Assembly: GCA_907163375.1 (NCBI GenBank)
Contig: CAJQUW010007564.1
Span: 1-64,000 of the forward strand
From: Prostheceraeus crozeri
Taxonomy: Eukaryota; Platyhelminthes; Polycladida; Euryleptidae
DNA length: 64,000 nt
Direction: 5' to 3'
A model generated the notes under the pieces. That model was not told the origin of the DNA. It ran no database searches and saw only the letters and a list, made by a program, of their open reading frames with translations. The position numbers were made by a program, and so were the translations under genes. This document shows, piece by piece, positions 11,195 to 22,807 of this stretch; position 1 is the first letter of the stretch, and the number at the start of each line of letters is the position of its first letter.

Positions 11195-11860
11195 CAATGA
11201 TCTGACAAGGGGCACATCAGCGCTTATCGGTAGATCCCCATTATGCTCATTTGCTTCATTTGCAATTTGTCATGATGACTTGAAACAAAAACAATCTTTT
11301 CAGCAATAATGTGAGTATATATTAGCAAGAACGTGCTCACTAGCGCTTGCTTTGGTGCTTCAGGGACAAATTTCCAGCTACAAGGATAGTCTACAAGGAC
11401 CCAGTTGTAAGACCATTCTCGTAGGGAGCCAAAAACCCAACAAGAACCAATCCTGAAATGTGCAGAATTCCGCCATTACCGACGTAGGACGTAGAACTTC
11501 GTAGATAATGCATGGGCTTTGTTTAGAGCATTTTCATGACAAATAAATAAAAGCAAGAAATTGATGAGCAGATAAATTCAATAGCTAGAGTAGATAGTCT
11601 TGATTTTCAAATGCGAATAGCAGAGGCATGAAAAATTTGATGCGGAAAAGAGAATCATTAATATCTTTCAGCACAAGAAAATCCTCTGTTCGACAAGAAA
11701 TCGCTATATTGTCTTCATATGATAGTGAATCCGTGAAACAGAACAAGCCGTGCTTGAAATGAGTCAGTGTTCATGATAAGATTTTTTCATTTAATAAACC
11801 GCATAACACCGCAGACAAAGTATGCTGTAAGTCAATCTAATATGCAAAAAAAGAGAAATA
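11195..11860. other. No gene recognised
   Basis: AT-rich sequence between the right end of hAT copy 1 and a MITE. I looked for a continuation of the LINE that the hAT interrupts and did not find one. Confidence 0.5.
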
Positions 11861-12297
11861 CACTGTAAGCCGTAATTAGACCGACAATTATCCTGCAAAA
11901 ATTGCTGACAAAATCAGCCGACGATTGTCACCTCTAATATCCTGCGATATCCGACGAATTTGTAGGTCCGCCACCGACATCGAAACCGATGCTTTGTATG
12001 CAAATTAACTAAACAAAAACTGTTGAATATTGATTGATTTTTTCGATTAGTGATTGCTTGACTTTTGGGCAATCTGTATTATTGTGTGGCAAAACATTGA
12101 TTTATTTTGACATAATTTAATTAATTACCTGTATTTTTGATAAAGTTTAAGATATAATTCATTGCTATTCATTTTTTCGCTTTTTGTCAGATATTGTAGG
12201 TGTTCAGTGGCAATCAACCTACAAGAAATAACAATGACCGACAAAATAGATTTTGTAGGATAAAAGTCTGTCAATTGTCAGTCAACGGTTTACAGTG
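11861..12297. mobile_element. TA-flanked MITE, copy 1
   Basis: The ends are CACTGTAAGCCGT on the left and its near-reverse-complement ACGGTTTACAGTG on the right, each next to TA. Subterminal blocks with GACAATTATCCTGC and GTCGGT-type motifs occur in opposite orientations at the two sides. The ~437 bp element has no coding capacity. A related copy lies at 38454-38929 in the opposite orientation. TA flanks point to a Tc1/mariner-type parent. Confidence 0.85.
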
Positions 12298-12364
12298 TAT
12301 ATTAACAAAAGAACAAAAGGATAATAAAAGCGACATATAGAAGCTGCATGGAAAAGTTAAATTT

Positions 12365-14800
12365 TCATAGTTCATGATAATTATTAAATAATACGCATAC
12401 AATAATAAAGAAGCACCGTGCGAAACGTTGAGTTCTGCGAGCATGGAGAATAAATCTTACCAATAGGAGAAACATCTGCCAGAAGGTCATGCAACAAGTT
12501 ATCCTCATGCTTCGTTGCAAAGTCGGCAAATACTCATCAACACAATGTTTTCCGCGCACCATTCGGCGAAATCGTTTTTGAAGCACTTCCAAACTATTTG
12601 AATCCGTCGTAGTAATGTCAATCAAAAGAGACTCGCAATTCTCAACCGACCTTACAAGATTACTGTACGCATCAATGAGAACTTTATTTTTATAGAGATT
12701 GCTGTTTCAATATCCGGAAGGTGTACAATCTACAGGAGGCAATGCTTATACGAGCCTTAGGTAACTGATATGGTGGCACAGGTGTCTGTGTTGAACATAA
12801 CTCCCAAAATTTTCAAGAGGTCAGCATTTGTCACAGAAAGCATTTCCAAGGCGTGAAGTGTATAATTACGTTTCTTGATGGTGAGAGATTTACATTTATC
12901 TGTATTTAGCTCGAGAACGCGCAAGCATGACCATTGAATGAGTCGGTTGTATCCGCCAATTGTACGTTCACAATTCTTCCCATGTTTGCATAATTGATAA
13001 CACATGGTAGTATCATCTGCATACCTAATCATGGAAAATCTATTGATGTCATCACATAGAAAGAGCCACGGCTACAGAAAAAGATAGGGACCCAAATTGG
13101 TCCCTGAGGGATTCCCGAAGTGATGTTTTCACTACAATGGATTCCCACATGAACAACTGACATCGAATATGTAGATACTTAGATCACCATTGAACAAATT
13201 CATTCGGATACCCACAATCTGATAGTCTTTGCAACAAAACTTGATGAGGAGTCGGTCAAAAGCTTTTGTATAATCAAAGGATATGATATGATCAATCAAT
13301 ATGATAGGATATGATTATTGCACCGCAAAGTGTTTGACTCGTCAAGGTATCTTGATACTGTAATATGCAGTTTCAGGAATGCGCAGGTAGCAGAGGATTT
13401 TGGGGAAATCCAAACTGGTCTTTTCCACAATGTTCAAGAAATTTTTCTTTCATTGATCTGAGCACGATGCATTCCAAAATCTTAGTTGACGTTGGAAGAA
13501 TGCTAATTGGCTGTATATCCTGCACAGTTGGATTTCGAGCTTTGGTATTGGTGTCACAGATCAGATTTTTCAACCATTGGGTACACTGCCTTGAAATGAG
13601 AGGTTGATCAAATGACAAAAAGGCCTTGCAATTATGAAGGCTGCTTCCTGATAAGGTGTATTTGGAATATCGATGCCAGACTTTTTTGCTTTTCAGATTA
13701 CCAAGCAGGTAAAACACAGACATTTCATCAGTAGCTATGTTCCATAAGTCAGTAGTGCGCGTAAGTCGAGCGTATATTCATTTACAGCATTGCTCAATAA
13801 TTTTTCTTTAAAATGAGAGGCTAATGTGGAATTCATCGTTTCAATAACTTCTTGGACAGTATCATACTTTGCAATAATTTTCCCGATAGGTTTACTGTCG
13901 TTTGTGCTAAACATTCATATGAATCGCTGACCAAACATTCTCCTTCATCATTTGGTACGCCCAAAAAAAAATTTAGCCTTTTGAATTTCAGACTTGACTT
14001 TAAACTTCTATTGATTGTACATGCCGAAATCACCCCGTCGGAAAGCTCTTATTAATTGAGGACTTGATAACAGCGGTCATCCACAGTTTATTTTTTTAGA
14101 TGATGACCTTACATGAGACATTGGGATACATTTCTCAAAGAGAAAATTCAACATATTATGAAAAATCTGGCATTTATGAGATACTACTGTCGTAGATGAA
14201 ATTGAGATCGTTATCGGACAAATCTGGACAAAAAATTATCTACGTTTGATTGACGCAGGTCGAAAGCCTTACGAACGGTGATTCAAAACAAGGTTGAGCA
14301 AGCAGAGATGCATGAGCGCGATCTTTGAAATGTCAATTGGAGCACACTGTTCTATCTGATGAAACTTTGTGACAAAAGTATGAGGTCTAACTCGGCTGAA
14401 ACATAGGTGGGTCTGATATTTATATTTGCCAAGTCAAGAAGTTGACAAAATTTCAAGAACATCAAAGCGGTTTCAAATCACCAGTAATTACCATATTAAA
14501 TCAAATTAGACATTCAATAACGAATCAATTTCATTGATAAGGAAAGAGCTAAGTAATCCTCGATCGCCTATGTCGCCCTCGATCTTCTATTGCCACTGTC
14601 GCAGGGATGAATAAAGCAAGAAATATTATCTTTACTTCATTTAGAAGCATAAAAATGAATTCAATTTGTAAGTCAGAAGTAACGGCTGCACCTCATTCGG
14701 TCGTTTCCCAAGAAGTCGCTCCTTTTGTCTTGATTACATAATATTAACGGTCAAATTTCAACGACTGCCCTTCCCATTCAGTTTCTATAAACGTGCCACT
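12365..14800 (-). mobile_element. APE-type LINE, decayed (minus strand)
   Basis: Translations of the minus strand show LINE motifs in the right order from high to low coordinate. A degraded endonuclease segment with FCQLLDLANINIRPTYVS lies near 14420-14480. RT motifs follow: QPISILPTSTKILE and DQFGFPQN near 13400-13530, FDYTKAFDRL near 13255-13290, GNPSGTNLGPYLF near 13080-13120, and MIRYADDTTM near 13000-13032, the catalytic YADD box. A basic C-terminal segment reaches about 12365. The GT.LGP and RYADDTT boxes resemble CR1/L2/Jockey-type elements. Many stops and frameshifts make it a dead copy. A MITE lies just beyond its 3' end. Confidence 0.8.
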
Positions 14801-15208
14801 CAATCGCTTCGATGATAGAATGATTGATGACAGCTCATTTGACGAAGTTTGACAGCATAGTATGTCTAAAGGTGTTAAATAACAAAACATAATGATATTT
14901 TGATGAAGTTACAGGATCAAATATCATTGATAGCGATGAGCTGTCAGTGCTGGATATTATCCAATTAGTTGATTGTGGCGTACGGGAGGTAGTTAGGCAT
15001 GATTCGAAACAGAAGAGATCACTCCCTTTTTGAGTAAACACGATATATTGTAATAAGATAAAATAGCTAAAACTTTGTACAGTGGATACGAATCATATCC
15101 AATTAGTGTTTGCAATGTATGCAATATATATATATATATAAGACTTCAAGTGAAGTTGAAGAAAAATCATAATAATCTAAACTTCTTACGCCACCTACGA
15201 AATACACC
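14801..15208. other. Region upstream of the FLYWCH exon
   Basis: No gene was recognised. A (TA)n tract at about 15122-15142 lies ~65 bases before the FLYWCH start codon and could serve as a TATA-like sequence, but this is only positional. Confidence 0.4.
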
Positions 15209-15803
15209 ATGAATTTCGAATACATCGAGAGTCGAAAAGGTGCTCGCTTAATTTACTTTGAAGGCTATCTTTTCAAGAACAGCAAAGTCAACCAAAATGG
15301 CGATATTGTATGTGTTTGTCGACGATCGTCATGTAAAGTCCGTGGAAAATATCGTCCGATAAGTTCATGAAAACCTCGACGTTTTATCATGAACATGCCT
15401 GTGAAGTGGAAGAAGTTGAGTTGATGAAAAGCCGCAACGCAGCCATCAAAAGTGCTGTTGAGCAGCCAACAACTTCGATGAAGAGACTATACTCCGTGGC
15501 TTTTTCAGGCGAGCCAGACATCGATGCAATCATACCCCCATTCAAATCATTGAAGTCATCAATGTACAGGAATCGTGCAGAACGCCTTCCGAAGCAACCC
15601 AGAACATTGGAAGCAATGAATCTTTCAGGAGAGTGGAGACTTACGAAATCAGACGCTGATTTCTTGCAAATCGACGATGGTGATCAGAACAGGATTTTGG
15701 TGTTTTTCACTATTCCTTTTCTGCGCATCATGACGACAGCAACAAACATTTACATGGACGGACGAACAATGCTCTTGAAAGCCGAAATGGAAAACTACGA
15801 AAT
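15209..15803 (+). pseudogene. FLYWCH zinc finger and N-terminal part of a MULE-like transposase
   Basis: From the ATG at 15209, 53 codons resemble a FLYWCH finger: SRKGARLIYFEGYLF, then CVCRRSSCKVRGK with the Cys pair, and HEHA downstream for the His pair. The finger and the following segment are in different frames, joined only across one frameshift just before 15367. The next ~145 codons read through SMYRNRAERLP, EWRLTKSDADFLQIDD and a DG box, the usual lead-in to the MULE catalytic core. An AT|GTAAGT donor follows at 15804. The core itself is not present. It could be a MULE transposon or a host gene derived from one. Confidence 0.65.
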
Positions 15804-15854
15804 GTAAGTCGAAATGTATGCCATTTATTACTGGTATTCAGTAGGAACATGTCA

Positions 15855-16003
15855 TTGCGACCGTTTCACAAAATGTTTCAAGTAGATGAGAGATATCTTA
15901 CCTTAATAACATTTTATGAAGGATTTGTAGTAAATTCGCTGAGATTCAGCTTTGTATTCTGCACTGTCAAGCTATGTTACCTTAGTTTTTTGTAGGCCTA
16001 TTA
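15855..16003. repeat. 149 bp direct repeat, left of BEL element
   Basis: This block begins TTGCGACCGTTTCAC and ends GGCCTATTA, directly against the left LTR. It is repeated at 21875-22023, directly after the right LTR, with the same length and about two differences. BEL/Pao target duplications are normally only a few bases, so the length is anomalous. Confidence 0.9.
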
Positions 16004-16188
16004 TGTTGTGACTTTCTATCTGATCCTACGCTATTTCTATGACTTGATCGTTCATTGCTCTGTTACTAATCTATGTACACATGCTCATGCTCTATCTATG
16101 TTTGAAATAAATTTGAATTTATAGCTGATAGCCATGTTAATCGTAATAAATATGTTGATGCTCAACTAGCCGGACGTTTTCCGTAACA
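16004..16188 (+). repeat. BEL/Pao left LTR
   Basis: A 185 bp terminal repeat with TG...CA ends, matching 21691-21874 with about four differences. It contains an AATAAA signal in its second half. Confidence 0.95.
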
Positions 16189-16200
16189 TGGCGCCAAACG
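16189..16200 (+). promoter_or_regulatory. Primer-binding site
   Basis: TGGCGCCAAACG directly follows the left LTR. The leading TGG matches the universal CCA end of a tRNA primer. I cannot name the tRNA. Confidence 0.7.
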
Positions 16201-16499
16201 AAAAAATGAACAATGTCCACTGAATGTCCTGTGAATGTCCAATCAATTGGAAATATGTCCCTACTTCGGAGCATGACTGCATGCTAACGTCACGTACACG
16301 GATCCGGTGAGAAGTATCGTTCATGTTTTAATTATAAATTCACATTCTGGCTAAAGTATTTTGTATATTGGTCAAATGAGCGAGTCTATGACAACCGCTA
16401 TCAAGTCCCGCAGAGTCCTAAGAGCTCAAGTTACTAAAGTTGCGTCAAATATTGAAAAAGATGAATTTTACAAACAAGATAAGATCGATCTAGATGAGA

Positions 16500-17600
16500 A
16501 TGATACATGCAAGGTGAAGGTTTGATTAATTCACTTGAGTCAAAATTACAACAGCTATTGAAATTGGATAATACAATTAATGCCGATATTGATGATGACC
16601 AAGAGTTAGAAGACAAGCTGGAAAAATGTATTATGTATGAATCCCAAGTTAGCACTATGATTGTAAGATTGCGAAAACTGATTTGCCCTAAGGAAAAGCC
16701 AATTGCACCGGAAGCAAGAGAGCCTATTGCATGTGCTTCAAATAATACCAAATATGATAGTCCGCTAATGCTACTGCCAATGAAAGAGTCAAATTGCCAA
16801 AATTGACTTTACCGATGTTTTCCGGTGACAAAACTGACTGGGCTTCCTTCTGGGATATTTTTGATGCGAATATTGATCAAAATGATCATCTTCATGATGT
16901 CGATAAGTTTTCTTACTTACGTTCTTGCTTATCAGGCGAAGCTTTGTCATGCATTCGAGGTCTCAGCCTTACGGCTGCCAATTACGAAACTGCTGTTGAA
17001 AGTGAAAAAGAGATTCGGCAACCCGATTGATGTTCACAAAGAACACATAAACGCCTTGTCGAATGTCCACTGTAATGGTACTACTGCAAAGCAGCTCCGT
17101 GCGTATTATGATGCCATCAACAACCATGTACGTAGTCTTGAGAACATGCATGTTTATCCGTCTTCGTATGAATTGTTTCTCGACTACCTGAATAAGTCAG
17201 AGTGAATCTGATTAGTAAATCAAAAATGATGCACGTGACGCTTGATAGCATTGAAATGTTCCTGAATTTGTTGAGTGATGAAATTCATATTCTTGAAGAA
17301 AGTAGTGCAAAAGTTTTGATCGAACGTAAAATGAATCATTCTGATGATCGGATGACTCTCGCGGGCTTCTCTACTAATGTTGAAAAGCATGAAGGAGAAA
17401 TCCCCGGGAGACATTCTGAACATCAAGAATGTTCATTCTGTCATGATGTTCACAGTTCGAAGAACTGTCAAGTATACAGTAGTGCTGACGAACGTATTCG
17501 ATATGTTCAGAAGAACATGCTATGCTACATGTGTTTGAAAAAAGAACCATTCTTCGGAACAGTGTAGGTTTCGCAAGGCCTGTACCAAATGTAGTAGATT
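16500..17600 (+). pseudogene. gag: BEL/Pao gag region (fossil)
   Basis: The region encodes a charged, coiled-coil-like N-terminus. A DUF1759-type gag core follows, with LPMFSGDKTDWASFWDIFDA near 16800-16870 and LSGEALSCIRGL near 16930-16965. Near 17430-17600 there is a Cys/His-rich segment (CSFCHDVHSSKNC) of zinc-knuckle type. In BEL/Pao elements this protein forms the particle. The region is broken. Confidence 0.85.
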
Positions 17601-17613
17601 CCATCACATTAGT

Positions 17614-18699
17614 TTGTGTAAAGGAGAAGCTACTTATAGGAAAAATTCATCAAAAGTAGTTCCAATAAAATCATCAGAGACTAAGCAGAAACTCGAACAG
17701 ACTTTTTCGCATGTCGCTTCTGATACTTCTGCATCAGATTCTCAGCATGAAAGTTCAAATCATGACCATGAAACTACATTTTCTTTGACTTTGAGAAGCT
17801 CGACCACAACGGTCATGCCAAGTGCCAAAGCTATTGTTATTAGTCCGACTGGTGGTGAAGTCTTAGTCAAAGTCCTTTTCGATACATGCTGCAACAGAAC
17901 TTTTGTTCGAAGTGATCTGGTAGATGAGCTGAACCTCAGTAAAGCTGAGACAGAGATATTGAATGTCAGCGCATTTTCAAACCAAAATGTTTCAACTGAC
18001 AGCAGCACATTTTCCTTGAAAGTGACGAGTTTGTACAATGACAAGCCCCTGTGTCTTACTGCAAGTACAAGTCCTTCAATTTGTGCACCCCAACGGTCTT
18101 ATGTAACGTCTGCATACACGCACTTACAGAATATTGATCTCGCTGATCCGTATGATCCACGTGACAGTGAAATGCCTGTCTCAATTTTAATCGGAGCGGA
18201 TCAGTACTATGATTTTATCGGTGACAATGTTCTTAGGGGAAAATCGGGTCCTGTAGCAACATTCAGCAAATTTGGTTGGGTGTTGACAGGCAAGCTTGAA
18301 CAAATTGTTGAGTCTAGTCAGCACACAGCAGATGAATGCAAGTCAGTCTTGAGAGATATTCAGTATTCTTCTCGTAGATACTCTGTTGCCCTTCCATGGA
18401 AGGATGGTTTAAATGATGAACTCCATTCAAATTTGCCTCTTGCAACTAGGAGACTTCATTCTACATTGAATAATCTGAAAAATAAAGAAAGCATTTTACA
18501 TGAGTATGAAAAAACTCTTGAATACCAGCATGTGAACGACATAATTGAAAAGGTACCTGAATCTGACTGTGAAAGTTCAGGACACTACCTTCCTCATCAT
18601 GCTGTTGTGCGTCCCGATAAAGAATCGACGAAAGTCAGAATTGTCTATGATGCCTCCTCAAAATCCACAAAATCGTCCCTCAGCTTGAATGACTCTTGA
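17614..18699 (+). pseudogene. pol: BEL/Pao protease and start of RT (fossil)
   Basis: A retropepsin-like aspartic protease motif, VKVLFDTCCNRTFV (DTG-type box, here DTC), lies near 17865-17910, as in the BEL/Pao peptidase A17/DUF1758 family. Further on, YLPHHAVVRP and VRIVYDASS near 18585-18660 mark the beginning of the reverse transcriptase. The protease processes the polyprotein in intact relatives. Confidence 0.85.
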
Positions 18700-20560
18700 A
18701 GTAGGACCTTCAACAACGCCTATGATACCTCAATTATTGATGAAGTTTCGGCAGCACCAAGTAGCTCTTGTTGCTGATGTTGAAAAAGCTTTCCTTCAGG
18801 TCGGTATAAACCCCGATGATAGGAAATTTCTCCGGTTTTTGTGGGTTGATGATCCTTTGAGTGCAGAGCCCAATGTTGAACATTGGCAGTTCAAACGACT
18901 TATCTTCGGAATGAATGCGAGTCCGTCTATCTTGCAGGAAGTCATTAAGCACCATATACTTAAGAACACAAATGCAGAGAACGAGTTTGTCTCGAACAAA
19001 CTCATGAACGATTTTTACGTTGATAATTAGTGACTGGATGGCTGAAGAAGCCATAAAAATCTATGATGTATCAAAAGATTTGTTTTCAGATGCTAGCATG
19101 AACCTTCGGCAATGGAATTGCAATGACATGAACCTCTTGGAAAAGATTGAATCTTTCGAGGGCCTATGCAAAGAAAAAATGGATGCGAAAAAAATGACTA
19201 AGGTCCTAGGTGTCCCTTGGGATACAGTAGACGACCGATTACAGTTTTCACTTACTGAAATATACGAGAAATTCAGAAATTCCCCACTTACGAAAAGAGT
19301 AGTATTGAAAGCCTTTGCTAGCATTTATGATCCACTTGGTGTGTTTTGTCCGATCTCCATAATTCCAAAGCAACTGTTTCAGAGACTATGTATTTTGAAG
19401 AAAGACTGGGATGAAATCCTTCCCGCTGATATTGTGGAAGTTTGGAAACTTTGGCTGCAAAGTTTGCCTTCGTTCCACGTGACTCTTCCTCGTTGTTTAT
19501 TGATGAAAAAATCGGTAACTGAAGTCCAATTGCACGGATTTTCTGACGCGTCTCTAAATGCCTATGGTGCAGTTTCATACCTCAGAATTCTTTACGACAA
19601 TGGAAGTGTATGTGTGAGATTTCTTTCGGCTCGATCGCGTGTTTCACCGATACGTCCTATGACTATTCCACGATTAGAACTTCTCGGAGCTTTGATATTG
19701 TCAAGATCAGCGAAATCTGTTATTACAGCTTATCAAGAATTGAATGATCTGCATACAATTCGTTTGATATGCTGGAGTGATAGCATGACTGCATTACATT
19801 GGATTCACCAGGAAAAGGTGTGGTCATTGTTTGTTCGTGATTGTGTGAATGAAATAAGAAGGCACTGTCCTTCTGAAAAATGGAGACACTGTCCAGGGAT
19901 TGATAATCCTGCTGATATTTGTTCGCGTGGCATGATTGCTGAGAAATTGCAGATTTCCGATATTTGGTGGACAGGACCCAAATGGCTGTCACAGCCAGAG
20001 TCCGAATGGCCAAAATGCTCCTCATTTGAAATTGATGAATTCAAAGTGGATGAATCTTGTATCGAGCAAGATGCTGACTGCTGTTTATCTGACGAAATTC
20101 ACGTTAGTTCTTATGTGAGCAACAGTGAAGGACATGCATGCATACTTATTTCAAATGAAATTCCACTTACTCGATTCAGTAGTTTTGAAAAGATGATACG
20201 TGTAACTGTTTATTTCTTGAGATTTATTAATCGGCTGAAAGGAAATACATGTACAAATGATTCACTAGACATTGATGCAGCAGAATACATAAATGCTCAA
20301 AATTGCATGATTCGATCACTGCAGAACCAACGTTTTGATTCGGAGTGCCGTTATCTGAAAGAGCGGCATGGAGCATGTACATCACGAATTAAAAATCTAA
20401 ATTTGTACCTTGATTCTGATGACATTGTGAGATGTAGAGGTAGAATTTCAAGTGCTGTGGGTACTGAGATGAATAACCCTGTTCTAATACCAGATGACAA
20501 TGATTTTGAACGACTTGTAATTCTTGAAACGCACGAAAAAGTGTTTCATGGGGAGTGTGT
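18689..20560 (+). pseudogene. pol: BEL/Pao reverse transcriptase and RNase H (fossil)
   Basis: RT boxes are visible: ALVADVEKAFLQVGI near 18763-18807 (catalytic Asp), FGMNASPSIL near 18907-18936, and the YVDN catalytic loop near 19017-19028. The thumb-connection region follows, with PLGVFCPI near 19330-19355. RNase H starts at LHGFSDASLNAYGAV near 19530-19575 and continues with a second acidic box, CWSDSMTALHWI. These are standard Pao/BEL relatives. The region is broken as part of the fossil. Confidence 0.9.
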
Positions 20561-21609
20561 GCGACACTTGCAAAATTGAGAAAAAATTCATGGCTTTGAA
20601 AGGTAGGCAGAAGGTTAAAAAAATACTCCGACGTTGTGTGACGTGTAAACGAATTCAGGGCTTACCTTTCGTTCTTCCACCGCCTCCAGACCTTCCTGAT
20701 CATCGTCTGGCCAGTATTAGAGCTTTCCATACTGTTGGGATCGACTATTGCGGACCTCTTAGGTATTCGTTCCGCAAGGGGGAGGAGTCGAATAAAGGCT
20801 ACATTGTGGTTTTCGTTTGCACATCAACACGTGCAATTCATTTAGAGGTCACAGGCGATATGTCCACCTTTTCCTTCTTGCTTGCTCTGAAACGCTTTGT
20901 GTCGAGGCGCGGTATTCCTGATGTTGTGTCTGATAATGCGCAAACTTTTAGATGTGCAGACCGTATGTTGTCAAGAAGTTAAGTCCAGAGATTTGTCACC
21001 GGAAAGTGCATCACCTGGAACTTTGTCACACAGTACGCTCCATGGAAAGGCGGTTTCTATGAACGACTAATCGGAGAGGTAAAATCAGCCCTGAGAAAGA
21101 CAATTGGTAAGCAGCTTCTCACACAGGAAGAATTAAGAACTGTCGCTTGCGAAATCGAAGGAATCTTGAACAGCAGACCATTGCTGTACGTGGCAGATGA
21201 AATGGATGAAGTGTTGACACCTGCACATTTCCTGATCCTCCAAAGAATGACAAAAGAACCAACAAGCAAACGGGAAGACCGATTTACTCCATGTGTACCA
21301 TCGATTGGACTAATGAGAGCGCTAGTGAACAGGTTTTGGGACAAATGGCTGAACTTTTACGTTCTCTCTTTACGTGATCGATCATTTTCTGGTGTACATA
21401 AACGGCGAGGTGATCCCAGACAGCCCCGGAAGGGCGAAGTTTGTTTACTGAGTGACAAGGGTCCCAGATTGAAATTGACTCTGGTTATTATTGAGTCAGT
21501 GAAAATTGGACGTGATGGACTGGTTAGGTCGGCTCTCTTAAGGTTGCCGAACGGACGTGTAACCAGGCGACCCATCAACTCTTTAGTTCCCCTTGAACTA
21601 AGCGAATAG
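20480..21609 (+). pseudogene. pol: BEL/Pao integrase with DUF5641-like tail (fossil)
   Basis: An H2C2 zinc-binding region (HEKVFHG, then CVTCKRIQG) lies near 20530-20670. The integrase core follows, with TVGIDYCGPL near 20730-20760, STRAIHLEV near 20824-20850 and VVSDNAQTF near 20923-20950. A C-terminal segment of the DUF5641 type (RFWDKWLNFYVLSLR, then GEVCLLSD and RRPINSLVPLEL) runs to 21609. Integrase inserts the DNA copy. The region is broken. Confidence 0.9.
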
Positions 21610-21679
21610 TGTTTATTATGCTTGTATATGCTTGTAAATATTTTTGGATCATTGTACATAAACTTTGCATTTCATGAAA

Positions 21680-21690
21680 GTTTGGGGGAG
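21680..21690 (+). promoter_or_regulatory. Polypurine tract
   Basis: A purine-rich run including GGGGGAG directly precedes the right LTR, where plus-strand DNA synthesis primes in LTR elements. Confidence 0.7.
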
Positions 21691-21874
21691 TGTTGTGACT
21701 TTCTATCTGATCCTACGCTATTTCAATGACTTGATCGTTCATTGTTCTGTTACTAATCTATGTACACATGCTCATGCTCTATCTATGTTTGAAATAAATT
21801 TGAATTTATAGCTGATAGCCATTTTAATCGTAATAAATATGTTGATGCTCAACTAGCCGGACGTTTCCGTAACA
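21691..21874 (+). repeat. BEL/Pao right LTR
   Basis: It matches the left LTR with about four differences and has the same TG...CA ends. Confidence 0.95.
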
Positions 21875-22023
21875 TTGCGACCGTTTCACAAAATGTTTCA
21901 AGTAGATGAGAGATATCTTACCTTAATAACATTTTATGAAGGATTTGTAGTAAATTCACTGAGATTCAGCTTTGTATTCTGCACTGTCAAACTATGTTAC
22001 CTTAGTTTTTTGTAGGCCTATTA
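21875..22023. repeat. 149 bp direct repeat, right of BEL element
   Basis: Copy of 15855-16003, beginning directly at the last base of the right LTR. Its two differences from the left copy are comparable to the divergence between the LTRs, so both duplications look about equally old. Confidence 0.9.
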
Positions 22024-22181
22024 TAACTATGTACTGTTTATACACAACAGCTTTCTCAACAGATGTTTGATACCCGACTGTAATGTTTTATCATTGATAG
22101 TCATATTGATTATCATGTTATATATGAATATCAAGTTACATATCACATCATAAAATTATTTTGACTTTTGATCATTTGCAG

Positions 22182-22421
22182 ATTTTCCATCGACACCCAA
22201 ATATCTACCGATTTATTGAATGCCTGAAGAAGGTTCAGACAGAGGAGGAGGCGAATGTGCGCATGCTTCGCTCTGACATTTCGCCCTCAAGACAGAGAAG
22301 GAGGTACACAAAGGCAACATCGCGGTTGCAGCGCCTGAAGGCCAATTTCCTGGCTGGAGAGCTCAGCGCTTGGGACTACTGTGGATACTGCAGTACAGCA
22401 TTGTGTTCACAAAAGAAGTAA
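22182..22421 (+). pseudogene. C-terminal exon of the MULE-like transposase
   Basis: An acceptor-like TTTGCAG precedes 22182. The exon reads HPNIYRFIECLKKVQ, followed by a basic RQRRRYTKA segment and YCGYCSTALCSQKK to a TAA at 22419-22421. This resembles the C-terminal end of MULE/FLYWCH transposase-like proteins. An AATAAA lies at about 22440. Direct splicing from the donor at 15804 would not keep this frame, and the catalytic core expected between the two pieces is absent, so the gene appears broken. The BEL element lies in the interval between them. Confidence 0.6.
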
Positions 22422-22429
22422 ATTTACAA

Positions 22430-22800
22430 TTCTTTTATTCAATAAATGTGTTATACGATACTAATTTCGTGTTTTGAATTTTTTATCTGGAATACTGGAA
22501 TGATTTTAATGGTTTAAATATGATGAAAGTAACAATAGTTTCTTACAAAAAAAGGAGTATACTATCAAAAGAATCTCATCATCTCGGTACACCTTCATGC
22601 TGAGTATTAACAGTGATAAGCGTGTAGAAAGAACATAGGAGAGATGATGCGATAACACTCATCACAGCATGACACCAATTAGGAAAAGGGGACTGAATGG
22701 AACTTCTGAAACTTGGGGTGATGGAGTGGGAAGAGACTCGGTAGGAAGAGACGGACTAGGAAGGGACTGAGTGGGAAGCGATCCAGTGAGATGTCACCGA
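22430..22800. other. No gene recognised
   Basis: Apart from a purine-rich stretch near 22700-22790 with repeated GTGGGAAG/GTAGGAAGAGAC words, nothing stands out. Confidence 0.5.
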
Positions 22801-22807
22801 AGTAACA

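Larger units (their letters stand above)
16004..21874 (+). mobile_element. BEL/Pao LTR retrotransposon (fossil, young)
   Basis: The element is bounded by two LTRs of ~185 bp that begin TGTTGTGAC and end GTAACA. A primer-binding-site-like TGGCGCCAAACG follows the left LTR and a G-rich polypurine tract precedes the right one. The interior carries gag, aspartic protease, reverse transcriptase, RNase H and integrase in BEL/Pao order on the plus strand. The coding region is broken in roughly eight places, so this copy is not functional. The LTRs differ at only about four positions, which points to a recent insertion. It lies between two pieces of a MULE-like gene. It is flanked by 149 bp direct repeats instead of a short target duplication. 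Confidence 0.95.

Noticed and set aside
6322-11202. 8 bp target duplication of hAT copy 1
   Set aside because: The bases next to the two ends (CCGTCAAG and CAATGATC) do not match, so the duplication cannot be used as support.
22690-22795. Purine-rich GTGGGAAG repeats
   Set aside because: Too short and irregular to define a unit.
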